Below, one piece after another: positions 23,065 to 32,081 of a DNA stretch of 35,409 nucleotides. The position numbers and the translations under genes are program-made. Numbering within the stretch: the first letter of the stretch is position 1; each line of letters opens with the position of its first letter. The notes under the pieces were generated by a model. That model made no database searches. It was not told the origin of the DNA and saw nothing but the letters and a program-made list of their open reading frames with translations. The DNA is from Nitrospira sp. GTDB lineage: Bacteria; Nitrospirota; Nitrospiria; Nitrospirales; Nitrospiraceae. The stretch covers positions 1-35,409 of the forward strand of contig JANDJK010000018.1 in NCBI GenBank assembly GCA_024330925.1, in the 5' to 3' direction.

Positions 23065-23913
23065 ATGATGCCCGGCCGTGTCTGCCCTCGCGCAAAAAAG
23101 GTTGAGGGGGCGAAATCCATTTCACTTGTTCCAACAGTCGTTCTTCTTGCCGTTGTGTTCGATGGACAACAGGCATGGGCCGTCCGGCCATTTGTCACAG
23201 ATGACGCCCGCATTACTTTTTCGGGCCAGCTTGAGACCGAATCATGGATTGAGCTAGGAACCGCCCGTGGGCAAAAGCCTGAGGGTGGGTTCCACATGCT
23301 AACGGGCACCACGGTCAGCGATCGTCTGGAGATCATCGCCGGCTGGACTGGGGTGTCGTATCAAGATCGGCGGATTCATCTCGACGATCTTGTGGTGCAA
23401 CCCAAGTACCTACTCTACCGGTCTTTCGGTGCGATCCCTTCCGTGTCGGCCGCGGTGGGAGTTCTTATGCCAATCAGTGGCGATCGGCAGCTTTGGAACA
23501 GTTACGCGATGGTCCCTGTGAGTTGGTTCTTAGACATGCCGGAAGACAGTCCCGATCCCTACGACAATGGGTTGGCGATCTATGTCAATCTAGGGACCAA
23601 GTCTCAGTATCACGCCGGCTTGAGCGGTCGTTACATGACCAAACCCTATTGGGGCGTGGGGTTCGAGGTGAAAACGCCGATCTCTCGGGAGTTTCGTTTT
23701 CTCGGCGAAGTCTTCAACGCGGATCCGTTTCACTTTGAGGGGGAATTCCCCGCGTTTCAGACCGGTTTCCGCTGGTATAAGGGCCCCAACGTGCAATGGG
23801 ACGTCGTGTACGGCGGGTTTCGAAGTCCGCCCGGCGAGGAGGACCGTCCATGGAACCACACGTTCCAAATCGGTTTGCGCGTCCTCTTCGACGATCTGTT
23901 CCCGTTTCGTTAA
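23065..23913 (+). CDS. Predicted outer-membrane beta-barrel protein
   Basis: 282 aa. A long N-region and hydrophobic core (about 16-36, ending near AWAVRP) make a signal peptide. The rest is alternating-hydrophobic, Gly- and aromatic-rich strands, for example LEIIAGWTGVSY, YLLYRSFG, SAAVGVLMPI and NHTFQIGLRVLFDD with a C-terminal aromatic pair PFR, as in small outer-membrane barrels. The mature part starts RPFVTDDARI, as in proteins annotated as phenol-degradation (MetA-like) transporters. ATG 23065 is supported by AAGGAG (23054-23059), five bases upstream; the frame's ATG 23017 is not. A small exported-protein gene follows 38 bases later. Substrate unknown. Confidence 0.75.
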   Translation: MMPGRVCPRAKKVEGAKSISLVPTVVLLAVVFDGQQAWAVRPFVTDDARITFSGQLETESWIELGTARGQKPEGGFHMLTGTTVSDRLEIIAGWTGVSYQDRRIHLDDLVVQPKYLLYRSFGAIPSVSAAVGVLMPISGDRQLWNSYAMVPVSWFLDMPEDSPDPYDNGLAIYVNLGTKSQYHAGLSGRYMTKPYWGVGFEVKTPISREFRFLGEVFNADPFHFEGEFPAFQTGFRWYKGPNVQWDVVYGGFRSPPGEEDRPWNHTFQIGLRVLFDDLFPFR

Positions 23914-23951
23914 AACCGTGACATTCATCATGGAGGTGATGGAGGTGGAGC

Positions 23952-24232
23952 ATGAACAGGCGGACGCTCTGCAAGCTGGTGATTTTAATGCTGATGGGAG
24001 TCATAGGAGCCATGGAAGTCGGTTGCGGTGGGCTGGACGGCATCAGGGGCCTATCGTCGCTATCGAGGGAACCCATCCGGAATACGTGGTCCGTGACGCA
24101 AAGGGCCGAGAGCGGCGTCTCTGGACGAACAAACACACGAGAAAAGATCCAGTCAAGCTTGGCGATGAGGTCCGTGTCTTTGTCGCGAAGGACGGCTATG
24201 CGGCCTATATCATGAAACTGGACGGTCGGTAA
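23952..24232 (+). pseudogene. Small exported protein interrupted by a one-base frameshift
   Basis: ATG 23952 has a strong ribosome binding site (GGAGGTGG, 23941-23948) and encodes a signal-like N terminus, MNRRTLCKLVILMLMG, up to VGCGGLDGIRG. In that frame the remainder is nonsense to 24215. In the frame one base back, from about 24047 to the stop at 24232, the sequence reads as a plausible domain: GPIVAIEGTHPEYVVRDA, later LGDEVRVFVAKDGYAAYIM. One extra G in the GGGG run at 24046-24049 would join the two into a 93-aa protein. So either a base was lost, the assembly is wrong here, or expression depends on slippage. Family not recognised. Confidence 0.65.
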
Positions 24233-24637
24233 ACCTCATGACGTGATTGGTGCAGGAGCTCCGGTGAAAAGTGTAAGCTGACGCCATGGTGGGTCGTTCA
24301 TGAGAGAGCGGATTCCTGCACGGCTCCTGTGAAAACGGAGAAGGAGCATGTTGTGAGGGATGATCGTTGTTGCCCTGTTGGGTGCCGCACTAAGGATAAA
24401 TCCTAGTGGGCTGCCTTGCGGTTTGCTGCAGACTCTCGGATAAATCGGGTCGAGGTGTTTCGCGCTTCAACCGGTGCATGGGTGTTATGCAGCCTGCTGG
24501 TCGTGGTGATCGGCGGACAGTTTCCTGCTGGTATCCCACCAGGGCGTAACACTTGCGGTGGGAATGAGCGTTGTGGCCAGGGGAGTATGGTTGTTGATTG
24601 AGGTGTGGTTGGGGCGAGCGACAGGGGAGCACACGCT
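24233..24637 (+). other. Intergenic region before mgtA
   Basis: 405 bases. A 61-codon frame at 24416-24601 (hydrophobic core around WVLCSLLVVVIGG) lacks a clear ribosome binding site and I do not call it. TCCCACC (24534-24540) can pair with GGTGGGA (24557-24563), making a stem in the leader of mgtA. Mg2+ transporter leaders often carry Mg2+ sensors, but I recognise no M-box here. Confidence 0.35.
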
Positions 24638-27403
24638 ATGACGTTGACCTGGCTCAAAGAATTGTTCGCGGCATTTCTCCGGGCTCGTCGCATTGCCCGC
24701 CACTTTCGTCGCTTGACGTGGATTGACACGCTCACGCAAGTCACGGGGGAGCGCGCGGTGCCTCCGGGCCTGACTCACACACTTGTCAAGGCGGCGACGG
24801 CTGATCCCGACGTTCTGCTGGCTGAGCTGAACAGTCATGCAGATGGTTTATCCGAGGCCCAGGCCGAGGTCATTCGCGACCGGGTCGGTTTCAATGAGGT
24901 CGATCACGAGAAGCCGCTGTCCTGGCGGCAGCGGCTGTGGCTTTCGTACCGGAATCCCTTCAACCTGCTGCTGACGCTGCTGGCGGTCATCTCATGGTTG
25001 ACCGAAGATGTGGAAGCCACCGTTGTCATCGGCACGATGGTGGCGCTTTCCACCGTGCTCCGGTTGTGGCAAGAAGCCAAGGCCAATAAGGCGGCTGATG
25101 CACTCAAGGCCATGGTGACGACGACCGCGACGGTGATTCGCCGTGATGTCTCGGAAGATGCCGCACCCATTTTTGAAAAGTTTTACGGCGTGCAACTGCC
25201 AGTGAAGCCGGCGCGGCGCGTGGAGATACCGATCCGGTTGTTGGTGCCTGGCGATGTTATTGCACTGTCGGCCGGCGACATGATTCCAGCCGACTGTCGT
25301 GTGCTCACCGCGAAGGATCTGTTTGTCTCGCAGGCGGCCATGACGGGAGAGTCGATGCCAGTGGAGAAGTTCGCCGTCCAGCGGGATGCCAAGACGGTCA
25401 GTCCTCTCGAATTGGACAATATTCTGTTCATGGGGACTACCGTCGTGTCCGGTTCAGCTACGGCTGTCGTGATTGCCACCGGCAGCAAAACGTACTTCGG
25501 CGCGCTTGCAAGCTGTGTTACCACCGTCGATCGGGTGCCGACCTCGTTTCAAGCCGGAGTCAATCAGGTGAGCTGGCTCTTGATCCGTTTCATGTTTGTG
25601 ATGGCACCATTGGTCCTCGTCATCAACGGTTTCACCAAGAACGATTGGATGGAGGCCATCTTGTTTGCGTTGTCCATCGCGGTTGGACTCACGCCGGAAA
25701 TGCTCCCGCTCATCGTGACCTCGACGTTGGCCAAGGGCGCGGTGTTTCTGTCCCGCAAAAAGGTGATCGTCAAGCGGTTGGAGTCGATCCAGAATTTCGG
25801 TGCGATGGATGTGCTCTGCACCGACAAGACCGGCACGCTCACTCAAGACAAAATCTTTCTGGAGCGACACGTTGATGTCTGGGGAAAAGAGTCGGATGAA
25901 GTGCTCCATATGGCTTACCTCAACAGCTATTACCAGACCGGCTTAAAAAACCTACTGGATGTTGCGGTGTTGGAGCATGCCGAGGTGCGTCGCAAGCTGG
26001 ATCCGGCCAAAAACTATCGCAAGGTCGATGAGATTCCGTTCGATTTTACCCGCCGCCGCATGTCGGTGGTGGTCAGTGAGCGCGAGGATCACCATGAGTT
26101 GATTTGCAAGGGAGCCGTGGAGGAAATTCTGAACGTCTGTACGTACGTGCGGCGAGGGGATGCTGTTGAGCCGTTGACGACTGATCTGTTGGCCAGTGTG
26201 CGAGAAGTCACCGCCGAATTAAACAAAGAAGGCTTGCGGGTCGTGGCTGTGGCCGCCAAGGAGGTTCCGCCGAGCAAAGAGACCTACGGTGTCGCCGATG
26301 AGTCGGAGCTGACTCTGATCGGCTACGTGGCCTTCCTTGATCCGCCGAAAGAGTCCGCCGCGCCAGCTCTTCAGGCTTTGGCTGAACATGGGGTGTCGGT
26401 GAAGGTGCTGACCGGCGACAATGAACTGGTCACTGCCAAAATGTGTCGGGAAGTCGGGCTGGAGCAATGGGGGATCTTGTTGGGCGGCGAGATTGAGACC
26501 ATGAGCGATGAGGAGCTTGCTAAGGCCGTCGAGTCGCACACGGTGTTCGCCAAGCTGACTCCAGCGCACAAGGAGCGGATTGTGCGCCTGCTCAAGGGCA
26601 ACGGCCACGTGGTGGGGTTTATGGGCGATGGCATCAACGATGCTCCGGCCTTGCGGACCGCCGACATCGGGATCTCGGTCGATACGGCAGTGGATATTGC
26701 GAAGGAGGCGGCGGACATCATTCTGCTAGAAAAGAGCCTCATGGTGCTGGAAGAAGGCATCGTCGAAGGTCGCAAGACCTTTTGCAATATGCTCAAGTAC
26801 ATCAAGATGACGGCCAGCTCCAACTTCGGCAATGTCTTCTCGGTGTTGGTGGCGTCGGCGTTTCTGCCGTTTCTTCCGATGTTGCCGATGCAGTTGCTTG
26901 TTCAGAATTTGCTTTACGATGTCTCTCAGATTGCCATCCCCTTCGACAATGTCGATGACGAGTTGCTCAAGGCGCCTCAACGGTGGCAACCGGCCGACAT
27001 CGGGCGCTTCATGGTGTTCTTTGGACCCATCAGCTCGCTCTTTGACATCCTTACGTATGCCATGATGTGGTTTGTCTTCAGCGCCGATACGCTGGAGGAG
27101 CAAACATTGTTTCAATCTGGATGGTTCCTCGTCGGTCTCTTGACGCAGACGTTGATCGTACACATGATCCGTACGCCCAAGGTCCCGTTCATCCAAAGCC
27201 GGGCGTCAATGCCATTGCTGGCGATGACGGGAGCGATCATGGCTGTCGGCATCTTTATTCCGATGGGGCCGCTGGCCGACTACTTCAAACTGCAAGCATT
27301 GCCGCCGTTATACTTTGCGCTTCTCCCGATGATTCTGCTGGGGTATATGGCGCTGACTCAAGCGATGAAGGGGATCTATCTTCGCCGCTACGGGTGGCAA
27401 TAG
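24638..27403 (+). CDS. mgtA: Mg2+-translocating P-type ATPase (MgtA/MgtB type)
   Basis: 921 aa, the usual length. P-type ATPase landmarks are all present: TGES (236-239) in the actuator domain, the phosphorylated Asp396 in CTDKTGTLT, KGA in the nucleotide-binding domain, and MGDGINDAPAL (from 662) at the hinge. The type IIIB signature is SVGLTPEMLPLIV-like (reads AVGLTPEMLPLIV here) in TM4, plus NPFN before TM1 or TM2. It imports Mg2+ across the cytoplasmic membrane using ATP. ATG 24638 has GGGGAG nine bases upstream; the frame begins at 24605. It stands alone, with intergenic DNA on both sides; regulation by low Mg2+ is usual for the family but no sensor is evident. Confidence 0.94.
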   Translation: MTLTWLKELFAAFLRARRIARHFRRLTWIDTLTQVTGERAVPPGLTHTLVKAATADPDVLLAELNSHADGLSEAQAEVIRDRVGFNEVDHEKPLSWRQRLWLSYRNPFNLLLTLLAVISWLTEDVEATVVIGTMVALSTVLRLWQEAKANKAADALKAMVTTTATVIRRDVSEDAAPIFEKFYGVQLPVKPARRVEIPIRLLVPGDVIALSAGDMIPADCRVLTAKDLFVSQAAMTGESMPVEKFAVQRDAKTVSPLELDNILFMGTTVVSGSATAVVIATGSKTYFGALASCVTTVDRVPTSFQAGVNQVSWLLIRFMFVMAPLVLVINGFTKNDWMEAILFALSIAVGLTPEMLPLIVTSTLAKGAVFLSRKKVIVKRLESIQNFGAMDVLCTDKTGTLTQDKIFLERHVDVWGKESDEVLHMAYLNSYYQTGLKNLLDVAVLEHAEVRRKLDPAKNYRKVDEIPFDFTRRRMSVVVSEREDHHELICKGAVEEILNVCTYVRRGDAVEPLTTDLLASVREVTAELNKEGLRVVAVAAKEVPPSKETYGVADESELTLIGYVAFLDPPKESAAPALQALAEHGVSVKVLTGDNELVTAKMCREVGLEQWGILLGGEIETMSDEELAKAVESHTVFAKLTPAHKERIVRLLKGNGHVVGFMGDGINDAPALRTADIGISVDTAVDIAKEAADIILLEKSLMVLEEGIVEGRKTFCNMLKYIKMTASSNFGNVFSVLVASAFLPFLPMLPMQLLVQNLLYDVSQIAIPFDNVDDELLKAPQRWQPADIGRFMVFFGPISSLFDILTYAMMWFVFSADTLEEQTLFQSGWFLVGLLTQTLIVHMIRTPKVPFIQSRASMPLLAMTGAIMAVGIFIPMGPLADYFKLQALPPLYFALLPMILLGYMALTQAMKGIYLRRYGWQ

Positions 27404-27516
27404 TAGTGGTTCAGGCCAGGTCTGTGAGATCAGACATCAAGGGGGACGTCGTCTCCTACAAAGGCAATGACCGAGTGCTAAGAACGAGAGAACGAGATAA
27501 TTGCCCAGCGCTCTCC

Positions 27517-27546
27517 TTGACACCCTGTTTGGGGCAACGATATTCT
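27517..27546 (+). promoter_or_regulatory. Candidate promoter of the HD-yjbQ-htrA-pdh unit
   Basis: TTGACA (27517-27522), 18-base spacer, TATTCT (27541-27546, four of six). Transcription would start near 27553. It is the only good match between mgtA and the next gene. Confidence 0.45.
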
Positions 27547-27685
27547 GCCGCCTGTCCGTCTTTGGTCAGCAGGACATGCGGGATAGTGTTTCGAGAGATG
27601 GGCGAACGGTCTTAACCAAGGGGGAGGACCCGTTCACACTGTGGCGCAAAAGAAGGCCGGGCAGCCCGCTCGTAGGAGGTCTTCG

Positions 27686-28546
27686 TTGCTGGTCATTTCC
27701 CGTCCCCTTGTTAGGGAATTGATGCGCCTCTATGAGTATCCCCATCCATCCAAGCCAGGCACCGTCATTCGAGGCTATGATCGAGCCCATGCGGTTCGCA
27801 CCGCGATGATGTGTAGGGCGGTGGCCGAACGACTGGGCCACCCGGCAGACCGGCTCTATCACTATCAAATCGCCTGCTTGCTGCATGACGTTAGCCGGGC
27901 GGGACTCGATCGACGGCTCTTCGGCAAAATCTGGTCATGGGCCAAGGCCCATGGGATTCCCACCAGACCTCGCGAATGGCGGGCGAAGTATCCGACCACT
28001 CCGTACGGCCGGGAAACGGAGGCCTTCGTGTCTCGTTATGGAAGGGAGTTGGAGAAGGCCGGCGTTCCTTTGACGGCTTGGACCAAAGAGCAGATCGAGA
28101 TCCGACTTGGGCATGCCCGCCGTCTGCGTCGTCGCCTGACGGTTGTCAAGCCGGCCTTGCGCCGGTTGGGGATTCAGTGGATGTCGTGGATGGAGGAGGT
28201 GATGCTCTACTACTACTATCCCGAGAAATTGTCGCGTGCCAAACCCTGGGTCAAACAATTGGCGGAAATTCTCGTGGCTTGCGAGCAGCTTGAGGCCTAT
28301 AGCAATCGGCAACGGGGTCGCGACTACTACGGACGGACCCAAGAATCACTGCCCGAGGCCTTTGCCTATCTCGATCGGCTCCAAAACGAGGGCTTGCTCA
28401 GCGAAGAGGTCCTGACAGCCTTGCGCGAGCTGGTTGCGGAGGGGAAGTTTGACGCAATTTTGGAACAGGCCCGAGGAAGACGTCTCACCCATGGAGAACG
28501 GCGGTATTTGCGCCAGCTTGCGAACGGGAGCATTACATGGGAGTGA
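27686..28546 (+). CDS. HD-domain protein (putative phosphohydrolase)
   Basis: 286 aa from TTG 27686. The N-terminal half has an HD fold: His35 in RAHAVRTA and the HD doublet His67-Asp68 in CLLHDVSRAG, which bind metal in phosphohydrolases. The C-terminal half is Arg/Tyr-rich helical sequence I cannot assign. TTG 27686 is preceded by a perfect AGGAGG (27674-27679) at six bases. GTG 27641 in the same frame has GGGGAGG only at 13 bases; ATG 27722 is also possible but would cut into the domain. The end overlaps the yjbQ start by ten bases. The substrate is unknown; nucleotides or a (p)ppGpp-like signal are typical of the superfamily. Confidence 0.78.
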   Translation: MLVISRPLVRELMRLYEYPHPSKPGTVIRGYDRAHAVRTAMMCRAVAERLGHPADRLYHYQIACLLHDVSRAGLDRRLFGKIWSWAKAHGIPTRPREWRAKYPTTPYGRETEAFVSRYGRELEKAGVPLTAWTKEQIEIRLGHARRLRRRLTVVKPALRRLGIQWMSWMEEVMLYYYYPEKLSRAKPWVKQLAEILVACEQLEAYSNRQRGRDYYGRTQESLPEAFAYLDRLQNEGLLSEEVLTALRELVAEGKFDAILEQARGRRLTHGERRYLRQLANGSITWE

Positions 28547-28959
28547 AAACGATTCCGTTCCCTCTTGAGATGGCTGGTGACACGTCCCTTGAAAACATCA
28601 CCAAACGAGTGTCGTCCGCCGTGGAAGCATCAGGTCTGTCCGCCGGTATTGTGACCGTCTTCATCAAACACACGACCGCTGCGGTCATGATCATCGAAGA
28701 TGAGCCTGGCATTCGCGCCGATACGAAAGCCTTATGGGAACGGATTGTGCCCGCTGATCCAGCGTGGCAACATAATCGTCGAAACCCTGGAGAAGACAAT
28801 GCCCACAGTCACTTGCGAGGACAATTGCAGGGACCGTCGGTGACGATTCCCTTTGCCAATGGGGTTCTTCTGTTGGGCACTTGGCAGCAAATCGTCGTCG
28901 TGGATTTTGACACAAGGCCGCGACGTCGCGAAGTGATCCTGCAGATCATAGGCGAATGA
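28537..28959 (+). CDS. YjbQ / UPF0047 family protein
   Basis: 140 aa, the family length. Recognisable pieces are FIKHTTAAVMIIEDEP, NAHSHLRGQLQGPSVTIPF and LLLGTWQQIVVVDFD. The conserved His residues of the HTTA and NAHSH motifs are present. E. coli YjbQ can make thiamine phosphate in vitro, but the physiological role of the family is unsettled. It overlaps the HD gene upstream by ten bases and the protease gene downstream by four (ATGA), so the three are translated together. Confidence 0.92.
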   Translation: MGVKTIPFPLEMAGDTSLENITKRVSSAVEASGLSAGIVTVFIKHTTAAVMIIEDEPGIRADTKALWERIVPADPAWQHNRRNPGEDNAHSHLRGQLQGPSVTIPFANGVLLLGTWQQIVVVDFDTRPRRREVILQIIGE

Positions 28960-30104
28960 CAATGAAACAAAAATCGATGATAGGGCTGATGATCGGAATG
29001 GGTACAGCGGCGGTGGGTGGAGTACTGCTGGTGGCTTCGCTCGACGGTGTTGCGGAGTGGGGCAAACCGCTGGGGGCTACCTACGACGGGCCGGAAGGTA
29101 AACCCCGTCTGGTCACGCCGGCGCCTGCTTCATTGAGCCCGGATGAATTGGCGACCATCGCAGTGTTTGAACGGGCGTCAAAGTCGGTGGTGTTCATCGC
29201 AAATACGGCGATTCAGCGGGACTTCTGGTCGCTCGATACCTTTGAAGTGCCGCAGGGGTCTGGCTCGGGATTCATTTGGAACAAACAGGGCCATATCGTC
29301 ACCAATTTTCATGTCATCTATGGTGCCAACGCTATCAAGGTGACCTTAGCCGATCGCAATGAGTATCAGGCTCGGGTCGTCGGCGTTGACCCGGATCACG
29401 ACTTGGCGGTCTTGCAGATTCGGGCGCCGGAGAGTTCGTTGGAGCCGTTGGCCATCGGGACGTCGAGCGATCTGCGGGTGGGGCAAAAGGTGTTGGCCAT
29501 CGGCAACCCGTTCGGTCTTGACCACACCCTGACGACAGGGGTGGTGAGCGCCTTAGGGCGAACGATCAAGTCGATGACAAACCGCACCATCGAGGGAGTC
29601 ATTCAGACCGATGCAGCCATCAATCCAGGCAACTCCGGCGGGCCGCTGCTCGACAGTGCCGGCAGGCTGATCGGCGTCAATACGCAGATTATCAGTCCCA
29701 GCGGCGCCTACGCCGGCATCGGTTTTGCCGTGCCGGTTGATACGGTCAATCGCATCGTGCCCGAGCTGATCAAACATGGAAAACGGATCAGGCCTGGGCT
29801 TGGGGTGTCGCTGGTTCCGGATGCCTTAGCGAGACGGTGGGGGATCAAAGGGCTCGTGATTGCCAAGGTGGCGCGCGGGGGGAGCGCCGATCGAGCCGGG
29901 TTGCGGGGGGTCCGCGAAGCCGGCGGCGGGCGGATCGAGTTGGGCGATATCCTGGTGGCGGTCGAAGGAACACCGGTTGAGACGGTGGATGAGCTGCTGG
30001 ATGTGCTTGAGCGATTTAAGGTTGGTGATCGAGTCAAAGTGGATGTGATTCGAGACAACAAACGACTGTCTGTTGAGGTGATGCTTCAGGCGGTCAACTC
30101 ATAA
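28956..30104 (+). CDS. DegS/HtrA-like trypsin-fold protease with one PDZ domain
   Basis: 382 aa. An N-terminal hydrophobic segment (about 8-28) works as signal anchor. The protease domain (about 70-265) has the full triad: His119 (VTNFHV), Asp149 (DHDLAVL) and Ser227 (GNSGGP). One PDZ domain follows (about 280-378). A single PDZ and an anchor match DegS-type proteins, which cleave misfolded or regulatory proteins in the periplasm. ATG 28956 overlaps the yjbQ stop; a second ATG lies six bases on. The next gene (pdhA) starts only about 20 bases after the stop, so the protease is probably transcribed with the dehydrogenase genes. Confidence 0.93.
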   Translation: MTMKQKSMIGLMIGMGTAAVGGVLLVASLDGVAEWGKPLGATYDGPEGKPRLVTPAPASLSPDELATIAVFERASKSVVFIANTAIQRDFWSLDTFEVPQGSGSGFIWNKQGHIVTNFHVIYGANAIKVTLADRNEYQARVVGVDPDHDLAVLQIRAPESSLEPLAIGTSSDLRVGQKVLAIGNPFGLDHTLTTGVVSALGRTIKSMTNRTIEGVIQTDAAINPGNSGGPLLDSAGRLIGVNTQIISPSGAYAGIGFAVPVDTVNRIVPELIKHGKRIRPGLGVSLVPDALARRWGIKGLVIAKVARGGSADRAGLRGVREAGGGRIELGDILVAVEGTPVETVDELLDVLERFKVGDRVKVDVIRDNKRLSVEVMLQAVNS

Positions 30105-30125
30105 CCCCCACAAAGCGTGCGACCC

Positions 30126-31091
30126 ATGGACCGAACCGATCTTCTGTCGCTGTACCGTCAAATGCTGCTGATCCGCCGATTCGAAGAAAAGTCGGCAGAG
30201 ATGTACGCCCTAGCTAAGATTGCGGGCTTTCTCCATCTCTACATCGGCGAAGAAGCAGTTGCCGTTGGAACAATCGCCGCCCTTCGGCCGGATGACTATG
30301 TCATCAGTGCCTATCGGGACCATGGCTATTGTCTGGCGCGTGGATCCGATCCAGGGAAAGTGATGGCGGAATTGTTCGGCAAGGCGACGGGGCTGTGCAA
30401 AGGCAAGGGCGGCTCCATGCACTTGGTCGATGCAGAGAGATTCTTCATGGGCGGCTACGCGATTGTAGGGGGCCATCTCCCGTTGGCCACGGGCTTGGCC
30501 TTTGCGAGTCAGTACCAGTCGCTCGATCGAGTGACTGTCTGTTTTTTTGGCGAAGGGGCCTTGCCCAGCGGCCAGGCGCATGAGGCGTTCAATCTCGCAG
30601 CCCTCTGGAAGCTGCCGGTCATCTTCGTCTGCGAAAACAATCGCTATGGGATGGGGACCCCGGTTGAACGGGCGGTGGCCCTCTACACGGATATCACCGA
30701 AACGGCCCGCTCCTACGGCATTGCTGCGGAAGAGGTGGATGGCATGGACGTGTTGGCCGTGCGGTCGGTGATGCGACGAGTAGTCGAACAGGTGCGAGCC
30801 ACCGGAACCCCCTTTTTCGTTGAGGCCAAGACCTACCGATTCATGGGCCATTCGATGGCCGATCCGGCGCATGGTCACTATCGGACCAAGGAAGAGGTGG
30901 AGGCGTACCGTAAGCGCGATCCGTTGCTGGTTCTCAAACAGACGATGCTTGATCAGAACCTAGCCGGCGAAGCCGACTTTAAACAACTTGAACAGGAGGT
31001 CGGAGCCGTGGTGGCGGCGTCCATCAAATTTGCGGAGGAGAGTCCCTTCCCTTCGCCTGCCGAGTTACACCAAGATGTGCTGATGGAGTGA
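30126..31091 (+). CDS. pdhA: 2-oxoacid (pyruvate/acetoin-type) dehydrogenase E1 alpha subunit
   Basis: 321 aa. Thiamine diphosphate enzyme subunit that decarboxylates pyruvate and passes the acyl group to the E2 lipoyl arm. Landmarks are IGEEAVAVG, KGGSMHL, the TPP-binding GEGALPSGQAHEAFN with the later NN of CENNRYGMGT, and the phosphorylation-loop-like HSMADPAHGHYR. ATG 30126 follows the previous stop by 21 bases; GTG 30117 is an alternative. The subunit size and sequence resemble bacterial PDH and acetoin dehydrogenase E1 alpha equally; the E2 and gene order favour the pyruvate reading. Its TPP needs give a loose link to the yjbQ-like gene upstream. Confidence 0.9.
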   Translation: MDRTDLLSLYRQMLLIRRFEEKSAEMYALAKIAGFLHLYIGEEAVAVGTIAALRPDDYVISAYRDHGYCLARGSDPGKVMAELFGKATGLCKGKGGSMHLVDAERFFMGGYAIVGGHLPLATGLAFASQYQSLDRVTVCFFGEGALPSGQAHEAFNLAALWKLPVIFVCENNRYGMGTPVERAVALYTDITETARSYGIAAEEVDGMDVLAVRSVMRRVVEQVRATGTPFFVEAKTYRFMGHSMADPAHGHYRTKEEVEAYRKRDPLLVLKQTMLDQNLAGEADFKQLEQEVGAVVAASIKFAEESPFPSPAELHQDVLME

Positions 31092-31099
31092 AGGGTGCC

Positions 31100-32068
31100 A
31101 TGGTGCTGTCGTATCGGGAGGCGCTCAATCAGGCGATGCGGGAAGAGATGCGGCGAGACCCGCGGGTCTTTCTGATTGGCGAAGAGGTGGCCTACTACCA
31201 AGGAGCCTTCAAGGTGAGCAAGGGGTTCATCGAGGAATTTGGCCCCCGTCGTGTGATCGACACGCCAATTACCGAAGCCGGTTTCACTGGCCTAGCCATC
31301 GGAGCAGCCATGGCGGGGTTGCGTCCGATCGTCGAGCTCATGACGATGAATTTTGGCATTGTGGCGCTCGATCAGATCGTCAACAATGCGGCCAAGATTC
31401 GTTACATGTCGGGCGGGCAACTCTCGGTGCCGATGGTGATTCGGGGACCTGGCAGTGCGGCCCATCAGTTAGCGGCCCAACATTCCCAAAGTTTGGAAGC
31501 CTGGTTTTGCCACGTGCCTGGACTCAAAGTGATTGTACCGGCAACTCCGCGTGATGCGAAGGGGCTCCTCAAGAGTGCCATCCGTGATCCGAACCCGGTC
31601 ATCTTCATCGAGGCCCAGTTGTTGTATGGCACGAAGGGAGAGGTGCCGGAGGGCGAGTACACGATTCCGATCGGGGTCGCCGAAGTCAAACGCCCTGGTC
31701 ACGCGGTGACAGTTGTGGCCTATTCGAAAATGCTGCTGCTTGCCTTGGAAGCGGCCGAGCATTTAAGTCGGGAGGGGATTGAAATTGAAGTGATCGATCC
31801 CCGCACACTGAAGCCGTTAGACCTGGAGACGATTGTCACATCGGTCAAAAAGACCGGCCGTCTGGTCATTGTTGAAGAGGGTTGGCGGTTTTGCGGGTTG
31901 GGGGCGCAAATCGCCGAGAGCGTCTATGCGACAGCGTTTGATTATCTCGACGCCCCGATCGTGCGAGTGACGGGCGCGGATGTCCCCATGCCCTACAGCC
32001 GGCCGTTGGAGGATGCCGCGATCCCTGATCTGCCTCGGGTGATTGAGGCGGTGAAGTCGCTTTGCTGA
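31100..32068 (+). CDS. pdhB: 2-oxoacid (pyruvate-type) dehydrogenase E1 beta subunit
   Basis: 322 aa, the typical length. Features of the transketolase-like beta subunit are clear: SYREALNQAM, IGEEVAYYQGAFKVSKG, RVIDTPITEAGFTGLAIG, and the C-terminal EVIDPRTLKPLD and VEEGW. It pairs with E1 alpha to form the alpha2beta2 core. ATG 31100 follows AAGGG closely; the GTG at 31088 overlaps the pdhA stop (GTGA) and could be used instead. Translation is likely coupled to pdhA in either case. Confidence 0.93.
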   Translation: MVLSYREALNQAMREEMRRDPRVFLIGEEVAYYQGAFKVSKGFIEEFGPRRVIDTPITEAGFTGLAIGAAMAGLRPIVELMTMNFGIVALDQIVNNAAKIRYMSGGQLSVPMVIRGPGSAAHQLAAQHSQSLEAWFCHVPGLKVIVPATPRDAKGLLKSAIRDPNPVIFIEAQLLYGTKGEVPEGEYTIPIGVAEVKRPGHAVTVVAYSKMLLLALEAAEHLSREGIEIEVIDPRTLKPLDLETIVTSVKKTGRLVIVEEGWRFCGLGAQIAESVYATAFDYLDAPIVRVTGADVPMPYSRPLEDAAIPDLPRVIEAVKSLC

Positions 32069-32081
32069 AGGGAGGAAGACC

